In this document: in pieces, positions 7,391 to 14,699 of the stretch
Position numbering within the stretch: position 1 is the stretch's first letter
Layout: each line of letters opens with the position of its first letter
Source: Nocardia transvalensis
Lineage (GTDB): Bacteria > Actinomycetota > Actinomycetes > Mycobacteriales > Mycobacteriaceae
Direction of reading: 5' to 3'
Assembly (NCBI RefSeq): GCF_015477765.1
Contig: NZ_JADLQQ010000004.1
Span: 434,001-498,000 of the forward strand
Length of the DNA: 64,000 nucleotides
Notes under the pieces: model-generated
The model's database searches: none
Told to the model about the DNA's origin: nothing
Seen by the model: only the letters and a program-made list of their open reading frames with translations
Position numbers and translations under genes: made by a program

Positions 7391-8608
7391 ATGAGCATTC
7401 GCCTGGTGGCGCGGTGCGTGCGTGGTTTGGAATCCATTGTCGCCGCGGACATTCTGCGGCTGGGTCTCGGCAAGATTTTCGAGTTGGGACATCGCGAAAT
7501 ACATTTCGAGCAGCCCCGGCCGCATCCGGCGACGACGCGGCTGTGGACCGCCGACGACGTCTTCGTGCTGGTCGGCTGCGCGCCGGATATCGGTTCGACC
7601 AAGGACTCGGTGGCGGCGCTGGAAGAACTCGCCGCGGCCCTTCAGCCCCGATTGCTGCGGGAATCGCGATGCGGCTGTGGCGGCCCGGACGGGTTCGGCA
7701 GCGGTGTGGAGGTGTCGGCCTCGTTCCTGGGCCGGCGCAACTTCAACCGCTACGACGTCGAGGACGTCGTCGGCCGGGCACTGGCCCGCCGCCTCGGCCT
7801 TCGCTATCACACCCGCCGCAACGGCACCCGCCCACCCGAATCCTGCAGCGCCTGGCGAGTACACCTCGACGGAACACGCGCCCGCCTACTGCTGCGCCTC
7901 GCCGACCGCCCCCTGCACCGCCGGGCCTACAAGCAACACACCATCCCCGGCACCCTGCACCCCCCGCTGGCATCGGCCATGGCCCACCTCGCCGACATCC
8001 GCCCCGGCAACCAAGTCCTCGACCCATGCTGCGGCGCCGGAACCCTACTCATCGAAGCATCCCTCCTCCAGCCCACCGCCTCCTACACCGGCTTCGACCT
8101 GAACCCCACCGCCATCCAGGCAGCACAACGAAACATCACGACCATGTCTGCTTGTTTGCCACCGGCACAAGCGGATTCCGCCCGAGAACATGCCGGAACG
8201 CCGCGAACACCAGCCGAGTCGATATGGCTGCGAAGAGGATCGGCCGCCGAGCCCGCGCACGGGGAAGCGGAGATTCGGCGGGCGGATGCGGGGGAGCTGC
8301 CATTGCGGGAGGGCAGTGTGGATCGGGTTGTTTGTAATCCGCCGTGGGGTGAGCAGGTTTTGGGGCGAGGGTTGCTTGCCGGTGATTCGCGGCGGCTGTG
8401 GGGTGAGTTGCGGCGGGTGGTCGCAGCCGAGGGGATTGCCGTGGTGTTGGTGCCTGATCCAGGTGAGCTTGCCGCTGCCGTGAACGCCGGGTTTGCGCCG
8501 ACATATGTTCAGCAGGTGCGGGTCTCGGGGAGGCAGTCGTTTCTCGTTCGACTCACGCCGCAGCATGCCGGAGTGCGGCGAAACGGCAAGCGCTCCCTGA
8601 GGCCGTGA
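7391..8608 (+). CDS. THUMP-domain RNA methyltransferase (UPF0020/TrmN-RlmL type)
   Basis: Probably an S-adenosylmethionine-dependent base methyltransferase acting on tRNA or 23S rRNA, 405 residues. The N-terminus (to about residue 170) has a ferredoxin-like plus THUMP arrangement that binds RNA. The Rossmann MTase follows, with motif I LDPCCGAGTLLIEA at about 203-216 and the catalytic NPPWGEQ at about 316-322, the N6/N2-amine type signature. Residues 250-295, between the two motifs, form a long polar insert. Synonymous usage changes inside the gene: C-ending codons dominate in the middle and G/T-ending codons after about 8290. The target base is not predictable from sequence alone. Confidence 0.85.
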   Translation: MSIRLVARCVRGLESIVAADILRLGLGKIFELGHREIHFEQPRPHPATTRLWTADDVFVLVGCAPDIGSTKDSVAALEELAAALQPRLLRESRCGCGGPDGFGSGVEVSASFLGRRNFNRYDVEDVVGRALARRLGLRYHTRRNGTRPPESCSAWRVHLDGTRARLLLRLADRPLHRRAYKQHTIPGTLHPPLASAMAHLADIRPGNQVLDPCCGAGTLLIEASLLQPTASYTGFDLNPTAIQAAQRNITTMSACLPPAQADSAREHAGTPRTPAESIWLRRGSAAEPAHGEAEIRRADAGELPLREGSVDRVVCNPPWGEQVLGRGLLAGDSRRLWGELRRVVAAEGIAVVLVPDPGELAAAVNAGFAPTYVQQVRVSGRQSFLVRLTPQHAGVRRNGKRSLRP

Positions 8609-8715
8609 AATGTGGTGTCGCCGATCGCTTTTCCCGTGGCAGGATCGAGCGGGAGTGCCGGTCCGGCCACGGGGGCGGGTGAACGACGGACGATCAGGAC
8701 GGAGAAGGCTGCAGC

Positions 8716-10638
8716 ATGCGGATTCGGGGCGGACGCGAGGCGGCGGCGGTCGAGGTGGCCGAGCCGTTGATCGGGGTGGAGCAGTATGCGGCGCCGGATT
8801 GGGCGCAGCTCAGTACCGAGGCGGTCGGCGCCGGATTTCGGCAGGCGGTGCGGGCGCTTCCGGCGGCCGTGTCTGTGCTGCTGCGGCTGGCGTGGCGGGC
8901 CTCGCCGGGGCTGACGATGCTCGCGGGAACCATCCACCTCGTGTCCGGAAGCGTCACCACCTTCGGGCTGCTGGCCACGGCGGATGTGTTCACCTCGCTG
9001 CTGTCGGACGTCCCGACGCCGACCCGGGTGATGGACGCACTGCCCGCGGTCGCGGTGGTGGTGGCCGCCTACGCCGGGCGGGCACTACTCCAGGCCGCGG
9101 CCGCAACGGTGGACGGTGCGCTGCGGCCCCGGGTCGTCACCTCCGCCGACGCCGAGGTCACCGCCGCGCTCACCCACTGCCGGCTGCTCGCTTTCGAGGA
9201 TGCGGACTTTCGCGAATTGGCCAGGCGTGCAACCGAAGACGGTGTGCTGGCGGTGGAGGTCGGCTTCCGGCAGCTGCCCGAGCTGGTATCGGCCGTGGTC
9301 GCCGTGGTGGCCGCGGCGGTGGCGGCGGGCCTGCTGAATCCCTGGCTGGCGCCCGCGCTGCTGTTGGCGGCGCTGGCCGACGGCTGGGCATCCGGGCGGG
9401 TGGCCAATCTGCGTTACCGGTATCAGCTCGACACCTTGGTCCGCACCATGCGCAAGGAAGTGGTGCGCGATGTGGCGGTGGACCGCGGCTTCGCGCTCGA
9501 ACGGCATGCGCTCGGCCTGCAGGACCGGCTGCTCGCGGAGTATCGGCGCATCGCCGAGAGCATCATGCGCGACGAGATCCGGCTCGAGCGCCGCAGCAGC
9601 GTGGTGGAGCTGATCGGCCGTGCCGGCTCCGGGATCGGCAGCGGCGTGGCGTATCTCGTGCTCGGGCTGTTGCTGTTCACGGGCTCGCTGGCCCTGGCGA
9701 AGGCCGGCAGTGCCGTACTGGCCCTGCGTACCGCGGGCAACGCGCTGACCTCCCTCACCGAGAACGTCAACTACCTCTACGAGAATTCGTTCAACCTCGA
9801 GTTCTACACCAAACTGCTCGAGCAGGCCGCCGAGCACCGCCTGCCGACCTCGGGGCTGACGGCACCGGCCGACCCGGCCGAGATCCGACTCGAGAACGTG
9901 TCTTTCACCTACCCGGGACAGGACACACCGGCATTGTCGGAGATCAGCCTCACCATCCGTCGCGGCGAGGTGGTCGCCCTGGTCGGCGAGAACGGTTCGG
10001 GCAAAACCACTCTCGGCAAACTGATCACCGGACTGTATCCGCCCAGCAAGGGGGCGATCTACTGGGACGACATCGATCTCTCCGTCGCCGAACCGCGGTC
10101 GGTGCACAGCCGGATCGCGGTCATCGCCCAGGAGCCCGCCCGCTGGCCGATGACCGCCTACCACAATGTCGTCGTCGGCCGACTGGACCGGCCCGATCGG
10201 GAGGCGGCGTGGCAGGAGGCCATCACCGCCTCGGGCGCCGATCAGGTGATCGACACCCTGTCGCTGCGCGAGAAGACGGTGCTGTCCAAGCGATTCAACG
10301 CCGGCACGGATCTGTCCGGAGGGCAGTGGCAGCGCATCGGCGTGGCCCGCGGCATCTATCGCGACGCCGCGGTCCTTATTGCCGACGAGCCCACCGCCGC
10401 ACTCGACGCCAAGGCCGAGGCCACGGTGTTCGCCGGTCTGCGCCACGCCGGAAGCGGACGCACGACGGTTCTGGTCACCCATCGGCTGGCCAATATCAAG
10501 GACGTCGACCGCATCGTCGTGCTCGATCACGGCCGCATCATCGAGGCGGGCACCCACGCCGAACTGATGCGGCACCGCGGCCGCTATCACGAACTGTTCG
10601 ACCTGCAAGCCGCCGCCTATCGTGACGCCGAGGAGTGA
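8716..10638 (+). CDS. ABC exporter, fused permease-ATPase
   Basis: A half-size ABC exporter of 640 residues that would act as a dimer in the cytoplasmic membrane. Residues 50-340 hold the hydrophobic helices of the exporter domain and 385-630 the ATPase: Walker A GENGSGKTT at about 425-433, signature LSGGQ at about 533, Walker B VLIADEP at about 553 and H-loop VTHRLAN at about 588. The coupling-helix region is DVAVDRGFALERHALGLQDR. Close relatives in actinobacteria often serve peptide or natural-product export, but no biosynthetic partner is adjacent. The ATG at 8716 follows GGAGAAGG by 7 bases. Confidence 0.9.
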   Translation: MRIRGGREAAAVEVAEPLIGVEQYAAPDWAQLSTEAVGAGFRQAVRALPAAVSVLLRLAWRASPGLTMLAGTIHLVSGSVTTFGLLATADVFTSLLSDVPTPTRVMDALPAVAVVVAAYAGRALLQAAAATVDGALRPRVVTSADAEVTAALTHCRLLAFEDADFRELARRATEDGVLAVEVGFRQLPELVSAVVAVVAAAVAAGLLNPWLAPALLLAALADGWASGRVANLRYRYQLDTLVRTMRKEVVRDVAVDRGFALERHALGLQDRLLAEYRRIAESIMRDEIRLERRSSVVELIGRAGSGIGSGVAYLVLGLLLFTGSLALAKAGSAVLALRTAGNALTSLTENVNYLYENSFNLEFYTKLLEQAAEHRLPTSGLTAPADPAEIRLENVSFTYPGQDTPALSEISLTIRRGEVVALVGENGSGKTTLGKLITGLYPPSKGAIYWDDIDLSVAEPRSVHSRIAVIAQEPARWPMTAYHNVVVGRLDRPDREAAWQEAITASGADQVIDTLSLREKTVLSKRFNAGTDLSGGQWQRIGVARGIYRDAAVLIADEPTAALDAKAEATVFAGLRHAGSGRTTVLVTHRLANIKDVDRIVVLDHGRIIEAGTHAELMRHRGRYHELFDLQAAAYRDAEE

Positions 10639-10647
10639 CCCGGGGGC

Positions 10648-10851
10648 TCATGACTCGGGAAGCGGGATCAGCTCCAGATGTTCCGCCGGTGCCGCCGCCT
10701 TCGTGCAACCAGTGCGCGCCGCGACCACATTCACCCCACCCCGATGCGCAACCAACCACCGCCCGCACACACACCGCAGGTAGCGAACCGAACCATGGGC
10801 CGACACGAACATCGGCGACGACCAGGAGCATGCGGGGCAGGTTGCGGACAT
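10648..10851 (-). CDS. Small zinc-ribbon protein
   Basis: A 67-residue ORF lying antisense in the gap after the ABC exporter. It begins MSATCPACSW and continues with RYLRCVCGRWLV, so two Cys pairs, CxxC and CxC, are 25 residues apart and could bind one zinc ion. The pattern of a CPAC knuckle, a beta strand ending in VRYLRC and a GRWLV tail resembles small conserved actinobacterial proteins of unknown role. The ATG at 10851 has no strong ribosome site, which lowers confidence. Its stop lies 9 bases from the convergent stop of the ABC gene. The rest of 10639-10990 shows nothing else. Confidence 0.6.
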   Translation of the reverse strand: MSATCPACSWSSPMFVSAHGSVRYLRCVCGRWLVAHRGGVNVVAARTGCTKAAAPAEHLELIPLPES

Positions 10852-10990
10852 AGCAGCCCACTCTGGGGATTGGTCGGATGTATTGCAATCACCGCCGCGG
10901 CGTGGCGGACGAATTCGTCGGCGGCGCCGCGGTGATCGCGAACTGTGATCGGCGTTACGATGATTCATCGGCCGAACCGAGGAGGGGCGC

Positions 10991-12205
10991 GTGGTCGACT
11001 CGGTTGCCCTCTACTACCCGCACATCCATATTCGCGATGACGACTGGCTGAAGTACGCGGTGCTGTACTGGCCCAGAATGACCAGGCTGCGACCGTTCGG
11101 CTATCCCACATCCGACTCGTCGGTTGCCCGGATCCTGCGAGATCGGGAGCGCTGGCTGGTCGATCTGGCACCCCCGGCGTGGGCGGCCGACGAAGTCGGG
11201 CAACTGTTTCTGGCTCTGCTGGACAGTCGCTCGGATGAGCTGCGGCACAGTTTCGGGATCGGCCGCCGACGCCGGTGGGTGGTCGACTCCTCGTCGAGCT
11301 CGTTCGCCGGGCACAGCGGATCACAGACGGGCGGTCACCCCCGATCCGGCGAACGCGTCGCGCCCGCATTCGATTCCCGGCTCGGATATCTGAATATCGA
11401 CAAGGTCGATACACGCGTGTTGGCGGCCTTACTGGACGCGGGCCTGGCCATTACGGTTACCGGCCTCGGCATGTGGGTGGGAATGCATCCGAAACTCGCC
11501 TCGATCTACAGCTGCGCCCTGACCGAGCGCATCGCGATCGCGAACCACCTGCACCCGGTGACCGACCAGGAACTGCCCCACACGGCCCTCTCGGGGTGGA
11601 CGGTCGAGCGGTTGATGCAGGTCCTGCTGGACGAACCGGCCACGGACGAGAGCAGGCCCCGTACGGATCTGTCGGACGCGTTCGTGTTGCTGGCGTTCAA
11701 AACCGTTGTCCCCGACGGCCTGTCCCGCCAGCCGATCGAGAAGATCCTCGAAGTCCGCGCCCGATTCGGCACCGAACTCGACGCCTTCCGTTCCTACGTC
11801 ACCGACCAGGCTCGTCAATTGGCGGAGCTACAAGATATCCGTGACCTCCCGGTCTTCGAGGAATACCTGCGCACCGAGGTCGAGCACACTGTCACCACGC
11901 ACCTGAGCGAGCTGCGAGAACGATTGCGCAGCATCGGCCTCGACTCGGTCACCGCCGTGGCCAATGTCAAAACCGTCGCCCTCCCGCCGCTGGCGGCCGC
12001 ACTGGCCGAGACCGCCGGATTGCCCGCAACCGTCACCGGCCCAGCCGCTTTGGCCGCCTGTGTACTCGGAGCGCCGATACAGTGGCGCCGCGACCGCCGA
12101 GCCGCCGTCCGGCAATCCCCGGTCGGTTACCTGTTCCGCATCGAAGAATCCCTCGACCCACCCGGCCTGATCGACCGGTTACGACGATCGTGGGCGGCGC
12201 GCTGA
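10991..12205 (+). CDS. DUF6236 family protein
   Basis: A 404-residue soluble protein of unknown function. The N-terminus SVALYYPHIHIRDDDWLKYAVLYWPRM is the characteristic opening of the family I know as DUF6236. These proteins are scattered through actinobacteria and firmicutes, often near mobile or accessory genes. The middle is mixed alpha/beta; residues 255-325 look helical and charged (ARFGTELDAFRSYVTDQARQL), and the C-terminus has a short Ala/Leu-rich helix. The GTG at 10991 is preceded by GAGGAGG. Monocistronic by appearance. No catalytic motif is visible to me. Confidence 0.75.
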   Translation: MVDSVALYYPHIHIRDDDWLKYAVLYWPRMTRLRPFGYPTSDSSVARILRDRERWLVDLAPPAWAADEVGQLFLALLDSRSDELRHSFGIGRRRRWVVDSSSSSFAGHSGSQTGGHPRSGERVAPAFDSRLGYLNIDKVDTRVLAALLDAGLAITVTGLGMWVGMHPKLASIYSCALTERIAIANHLHPVTDQELPHTALSGWTVERLMQVLLDEPATDESRPRTDLSDAFVLLAFKTVVPDGLSRQPIEKILEVRARFGTELDAFRSYVTDQARQLAELQDIRDLPVFEEYLRTEVEHTVTTHLSELRERLRSIGLDSVTAVANVKTVALPPLAAALAETAGLPATVTGPAALAACVLGAPIQWRRDRRAAVRQSPVGYLFRIEESLDPPGLIDRLRRSWAAR

Positions 12206-12299
12206 CATAGTTGGACAACCGCCCCGGCCGCCGGCAGTGGCGAGACCGACGGCCGGGAGCAGTGCGATACCAGCATGACATCGGCCGATCCTCCGGACG

Positions 12300-12455
12300 A
12301 TGTTTGAACTCAGCGCGAGTGTTAGCCGACCCGGCCCACGAAGGCTCGATGAGTGCGGATGGTGCTCTGCTGCGAAGCGCCGATCTGCTGGTCCTGGCGA
12401 CGATCTCCTGATAGGTGATTATGTAGCCCAGTGTCGAATCCTCAGCGCGGAGATA
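12300..12455 (-). pseudogene. Decayed fragment of a gluD-like ABC permease gene
   Basis: Translated on the minus strand, EDSTLGYIITYQEIVA aligns with KDSALGYLITYGEIVR of intact gluD (16827-15934). After a frame change, RQDQQIGASQQSTI aligns with RQGQQLGAAMQNTI. DNA similarity over the stretch is obvious: compare GCGCCGATCTGCTGGTCCTG here with GCGCCGAGCTGCTGGCCCTG near 16130. Frameshifts and stop codons make it non-functional. It corresponds to about residues 205-255 of GluD, near the C-terminus, in the same orientation, and marks the far edge of the radical SAM/MFS island. Confidence 0.75.
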
Positions 12456-12678
12456 AGTAGGGCCGGACCGTCTGGTAGGTTGGTTTTCAGGCGTCCTCCA
12501 CATAGTGGCTGTTTCTGCCAATACCCCTGTAAACCCCTGCCTTGTGATAGCTTCCGTTCAGGACTATCCTTTCTCGATATGGCTGGGTGAGTAGATCGAC
12601 TGGCCAACGTATCCAAGGAGCTGGCTTCTCCTGCGGCGTCTAGCTGTTATCGGGAATGCCGGCGCAGGGGGAGGTTGA

Positions 12679-12762
12679 ATGAGTCTTATTATCAGGGTGG
12701 CAACTGTTCTTGCAGCTGCACGTGGGCCGGCACATATCGGCGAACACCCAAGACTCGGTTGA
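12679..12762 (+). CDS. Candidate 27-residue peptide ORF
   Basis: An ATG preceded by GGGGGAGG, about 4 bases from the start codon, opens a 27-codon ORF beginning MSLIIRVATVLAAARG and ending in a basic, His-containing tail (GEHPRLG) before TGA. It lies 272 bases upstream of the radical SAM gene, on the same strand. In RiPP clusters such small ORFs encode precursor peptides, but this one has no Cys, Thr or Ser-rich core. It could equally be a leader ORF or chance. Confidence 0.35.
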   Translation: MSLIIRVATVLAAARGPAHIGEHPRLG

Positions 12763-12912
12763 ACGTCGCAGGGGGGTTGTTCAACGACATCATATTGTTT
12801 CGGTCTGGAGGAGCTGCAGCATTCCAGCGGAGCGCCGTCATGAGTCCGCGCTGATTCTCGGTCGAGTGTGCTCTGCGGTACGTCTATGGCTACCGGACGA
12901 TCGAGAGCCGTA

Positions 12913-12931
12913 ACTCGAAATTCTTTCGAGT
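12913..12931. promoter_or_regulatory. Perfect inverted repeat, candidate operator
   Basis: ACTCGAAA-TTC-TTTCGAGT: two perfect 8-bp arms with a 3-base spacer, 104 bases upstream of the radical SAM start codon. The size and symmetry suit a dimeric repressor such as a TetR- or MarR-family protein. No regulator gene lies in the island. Confidence 0.5.
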
Positions 12932-13034
12932 CGAAGGCGCTTCGTTCACGGTATCAGCTCATGTCGAGTCCGCGGAATTCGGGCTCGGTGGCCTGACGAC
13001 CACTGATTGTTCAGATCATGAAGAGGAGATCCAC

Positions 13035-14699
13035 GTGCGAATGACACTCGAGCCCGCCGAGGAAAAAGTCGGCGTCGATTCGCGCTACTCGTGGCAACTA
13101 CCACTACCGGCAACCAACCCGCCACAACGGAAGTTGCGCTCCGTATGGTATGTGGGACTTCCGCTGACCTCGGCGCATCGGGGAGGTCATTCTGGTGGTG
13201 GCGCACTGATCGAGGGTGTCGGGGGACAGGACCGCTACCGCAACGAAGGGTCGGTCTATCCCCATGCCGGGCTCATGGAAATTGTCACCTACCATGTCAG
13301 ATGTTTCCCCGAAGTGCCGTGGCGGTACCTCGATATGAGCCACGTCGGATGGACGGACGTGCAGGCCCAAATCGCGTCGAATCCGCCGGACGTCGCGGCA
13401 TTCACGGTGTACACCTCTACCGCGCCGTGGGCCTATATCGTGGCGGCCGAGATCAAGCGAGTCAACCCGGGCGCAGTGATCATATTCGGTAATGACCACG
13501 CCGGTATCCTGCACAAGGAGGTGCTGTCCGGAAGATACGGCGGCAGCCTGGTCGATTTTGTGAGTACCGGAAACAATGGGCCGTTCACGATGATGGGCCT
13601 GCTGTACGCACTGCGCGGTCAACTGGATTTCACCCGTATACCGTCGTTGGCGTACCGGCACAACGGGAATATCGTCAACCAGGCCGCTCCGACCTTCCCG
13701 ATCAATCGCAGGATTCTGCCGGACTACCGGCTCATTCAGGACCAGTTGGAGCGATACTACGACCGGGCATTCGAGGTCTGGTACGCCCGGCATTACGAGT
13801 TGAAACGAATGGTCACCCTGCCGCTGGACGGTGGGTGCACCTGGGGACGCCGGTCAACCCGACGGTGCAAGCACTGCTCGATCCAGGGCCTCACTCCGAA
13901 GACCGTGGACGTCCCGTCGGCGGTAGAGGCGCTGGAAACCGTTGTCGGGGAACTGGGTGCGAATGTGTACGCAGCCGGAGATTCGACATTCGGGTTCTCT
14001 CGTGATCAGTGGGGCGGCGATATCAGTTACCTCGACGAACTCGCGGAGGCGTGCGCGGCATCGCCGGTACTCAGAGATTACCGGTTCATGCTGGCATACG
14101 GATTGGTGTACGAATTCATCCAGTCCGCACCGCTGTGCAAGGGATTCATTCGTACATGGAACGTCGGGCTCGAGGCGTTCGATCCCAAACTGTTGAAAGG
14201 CGACTCGAAGGGCATCAATAAGGGCCCCGACCGGGTGCACGAGGCACTGGAGTTGGCCAGGGACCTCGATTACAAGCTGTACGCGTCCGGCATCATGGGG
14301 CTACCGGGCACCACGCTGTCACTGTTGCGCACCGAGGTGGACAACTGGCTGGCGCTCGCCGAGACCTATCGAGACCAAATCACCACGATCTCGGTCGCCG
14401 CCCCTGGGATCATCCCGGGCTCGCGGATGTACTGGGAGACCTACCAAAGCCATCCGTCGGTACGCGCGTGGCACGGCGAGATGCTGCCGACCCGGCGCCT
14501 CACCGAGTTGTATGTGCGGGAGAACACCGAGGTGGAGCTCGCCGATGTGGAGGCGGCGATCACCGAGGTCGGTCGGGGGGTGATCGCGTTGGGCCTGGAA
14601 CGCGGTGACATGAAGTTCGGTGGCTACATGCTCGGCGGCACCGACGAAGACGAGGCAGCCGAGCGACGACTGCTGGACGGGATCTGTGCCCGGATCTGA
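13035..14699 (+). CDS. Cobalamin-binding-type radical SAM protein
   Basis: A 554-residue iron-sulfur enzyme. Residues about 105-190 resemble a B12-binding Rossmann domain (PPDVAAFTVYTSTAPWAYIV, then IIFGNDHAG where relatives have GGPHA). The radical SAM barrel follows. Its cluster motif is C268-x9-C278-x2-C281 (GCTWGRRSTRRCKHCSI) instead of the canonical CxxxCxxC. A longer first spacing, C-W-W-G-x4-C-x2-C, is known from B12-dependent RiPP-maturation methyltransferases, which this resembles. Later segments GLEAFDPKLLKGDSKG and GIMGLPGTT are typical of the class. GTG at 13035 has GAGGAG 6 bases upstream. It overlaps the next gene, an MFS exporter, so the two act together. The substrate is unknown; methylation or rearrangement of a small molecule or peptide is likely. 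Confidence 0.8.
   Translation: MRMTLEPAEEKVGVDSRYSWQLPLPATNPPQRKLRSVWYVGLPLTSAHRGGHSGGGALIEGVGGQDRYRNEGSVYPHAGLMEIVTYHVRCFPEVPWRYLDMSHVGWTDVQAQIASNPPDVAAFTVYTSTAPWAYIVAAEIKRVNPGAVIIFGNDHAGILHKEVLSGRYGGSLVDFVSTGNNGPFTMMGLLYALRGQLDFTRIPSLAYRHNGNIVNQAAPTFPINRRILPDYRLIQDQLERYYDRAFEVWYARHYELKRMVTLPLDGGCTWGRRSTRRCKHCSIQGLTPKTVDVPSAVEALETVVGELGANVYAAGDSTFGFSRDQWGGDISYLDELAEACAASPVLRDYRFMLAYGLVYEFIQSAPLCKGFIRTWNVGLEAFDPKLLKGDSKGINKGPDRVHEALELARDLDYKLYASGIMGLPGTTLSLLRTEVDNWLALAETYRDQITTISVAAPGIIPGSRMYWETYQSHPSVRAWHGEMLPTRRLTELYVRENTEVELADVEAAITEVGRGVIALGLERGDMKFGGYMLGGTDEDEAAERRLLDGICARI

Larger units (their letters stand above)
12456..13034 (+). other. Non-coding stretch upstream of the radical SAM cassette
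   Basis: About 580 bases, visibly richer in A and T than the surroundings, without a long gene. It holds a 27-codon ORF with a good ribosome site (12679-12762), a perfect 8-bp inverted repeat (12913-12931) and a 36-codon ORF without a ribosome site (12886-12996). Together with the gluD fragment just before it, the base composition suggests acquired or decaying DNA. Confidence 0.6.

Noticed and set aside
12033..12521. 163-codon minus-strand ORF after the DUF6236 gene
   Set aside because: Only the stretch similar to GluD (about 12300-12455) has meaning, and that needs frameshifts; treated as a pseudogene fragment.
12886..12996. 36-codon ORF upstream of the radical SAM gene
   Set aside because: No ribosome site, and it spans the palindrome; mentioned only as a weak candidate in the findings.
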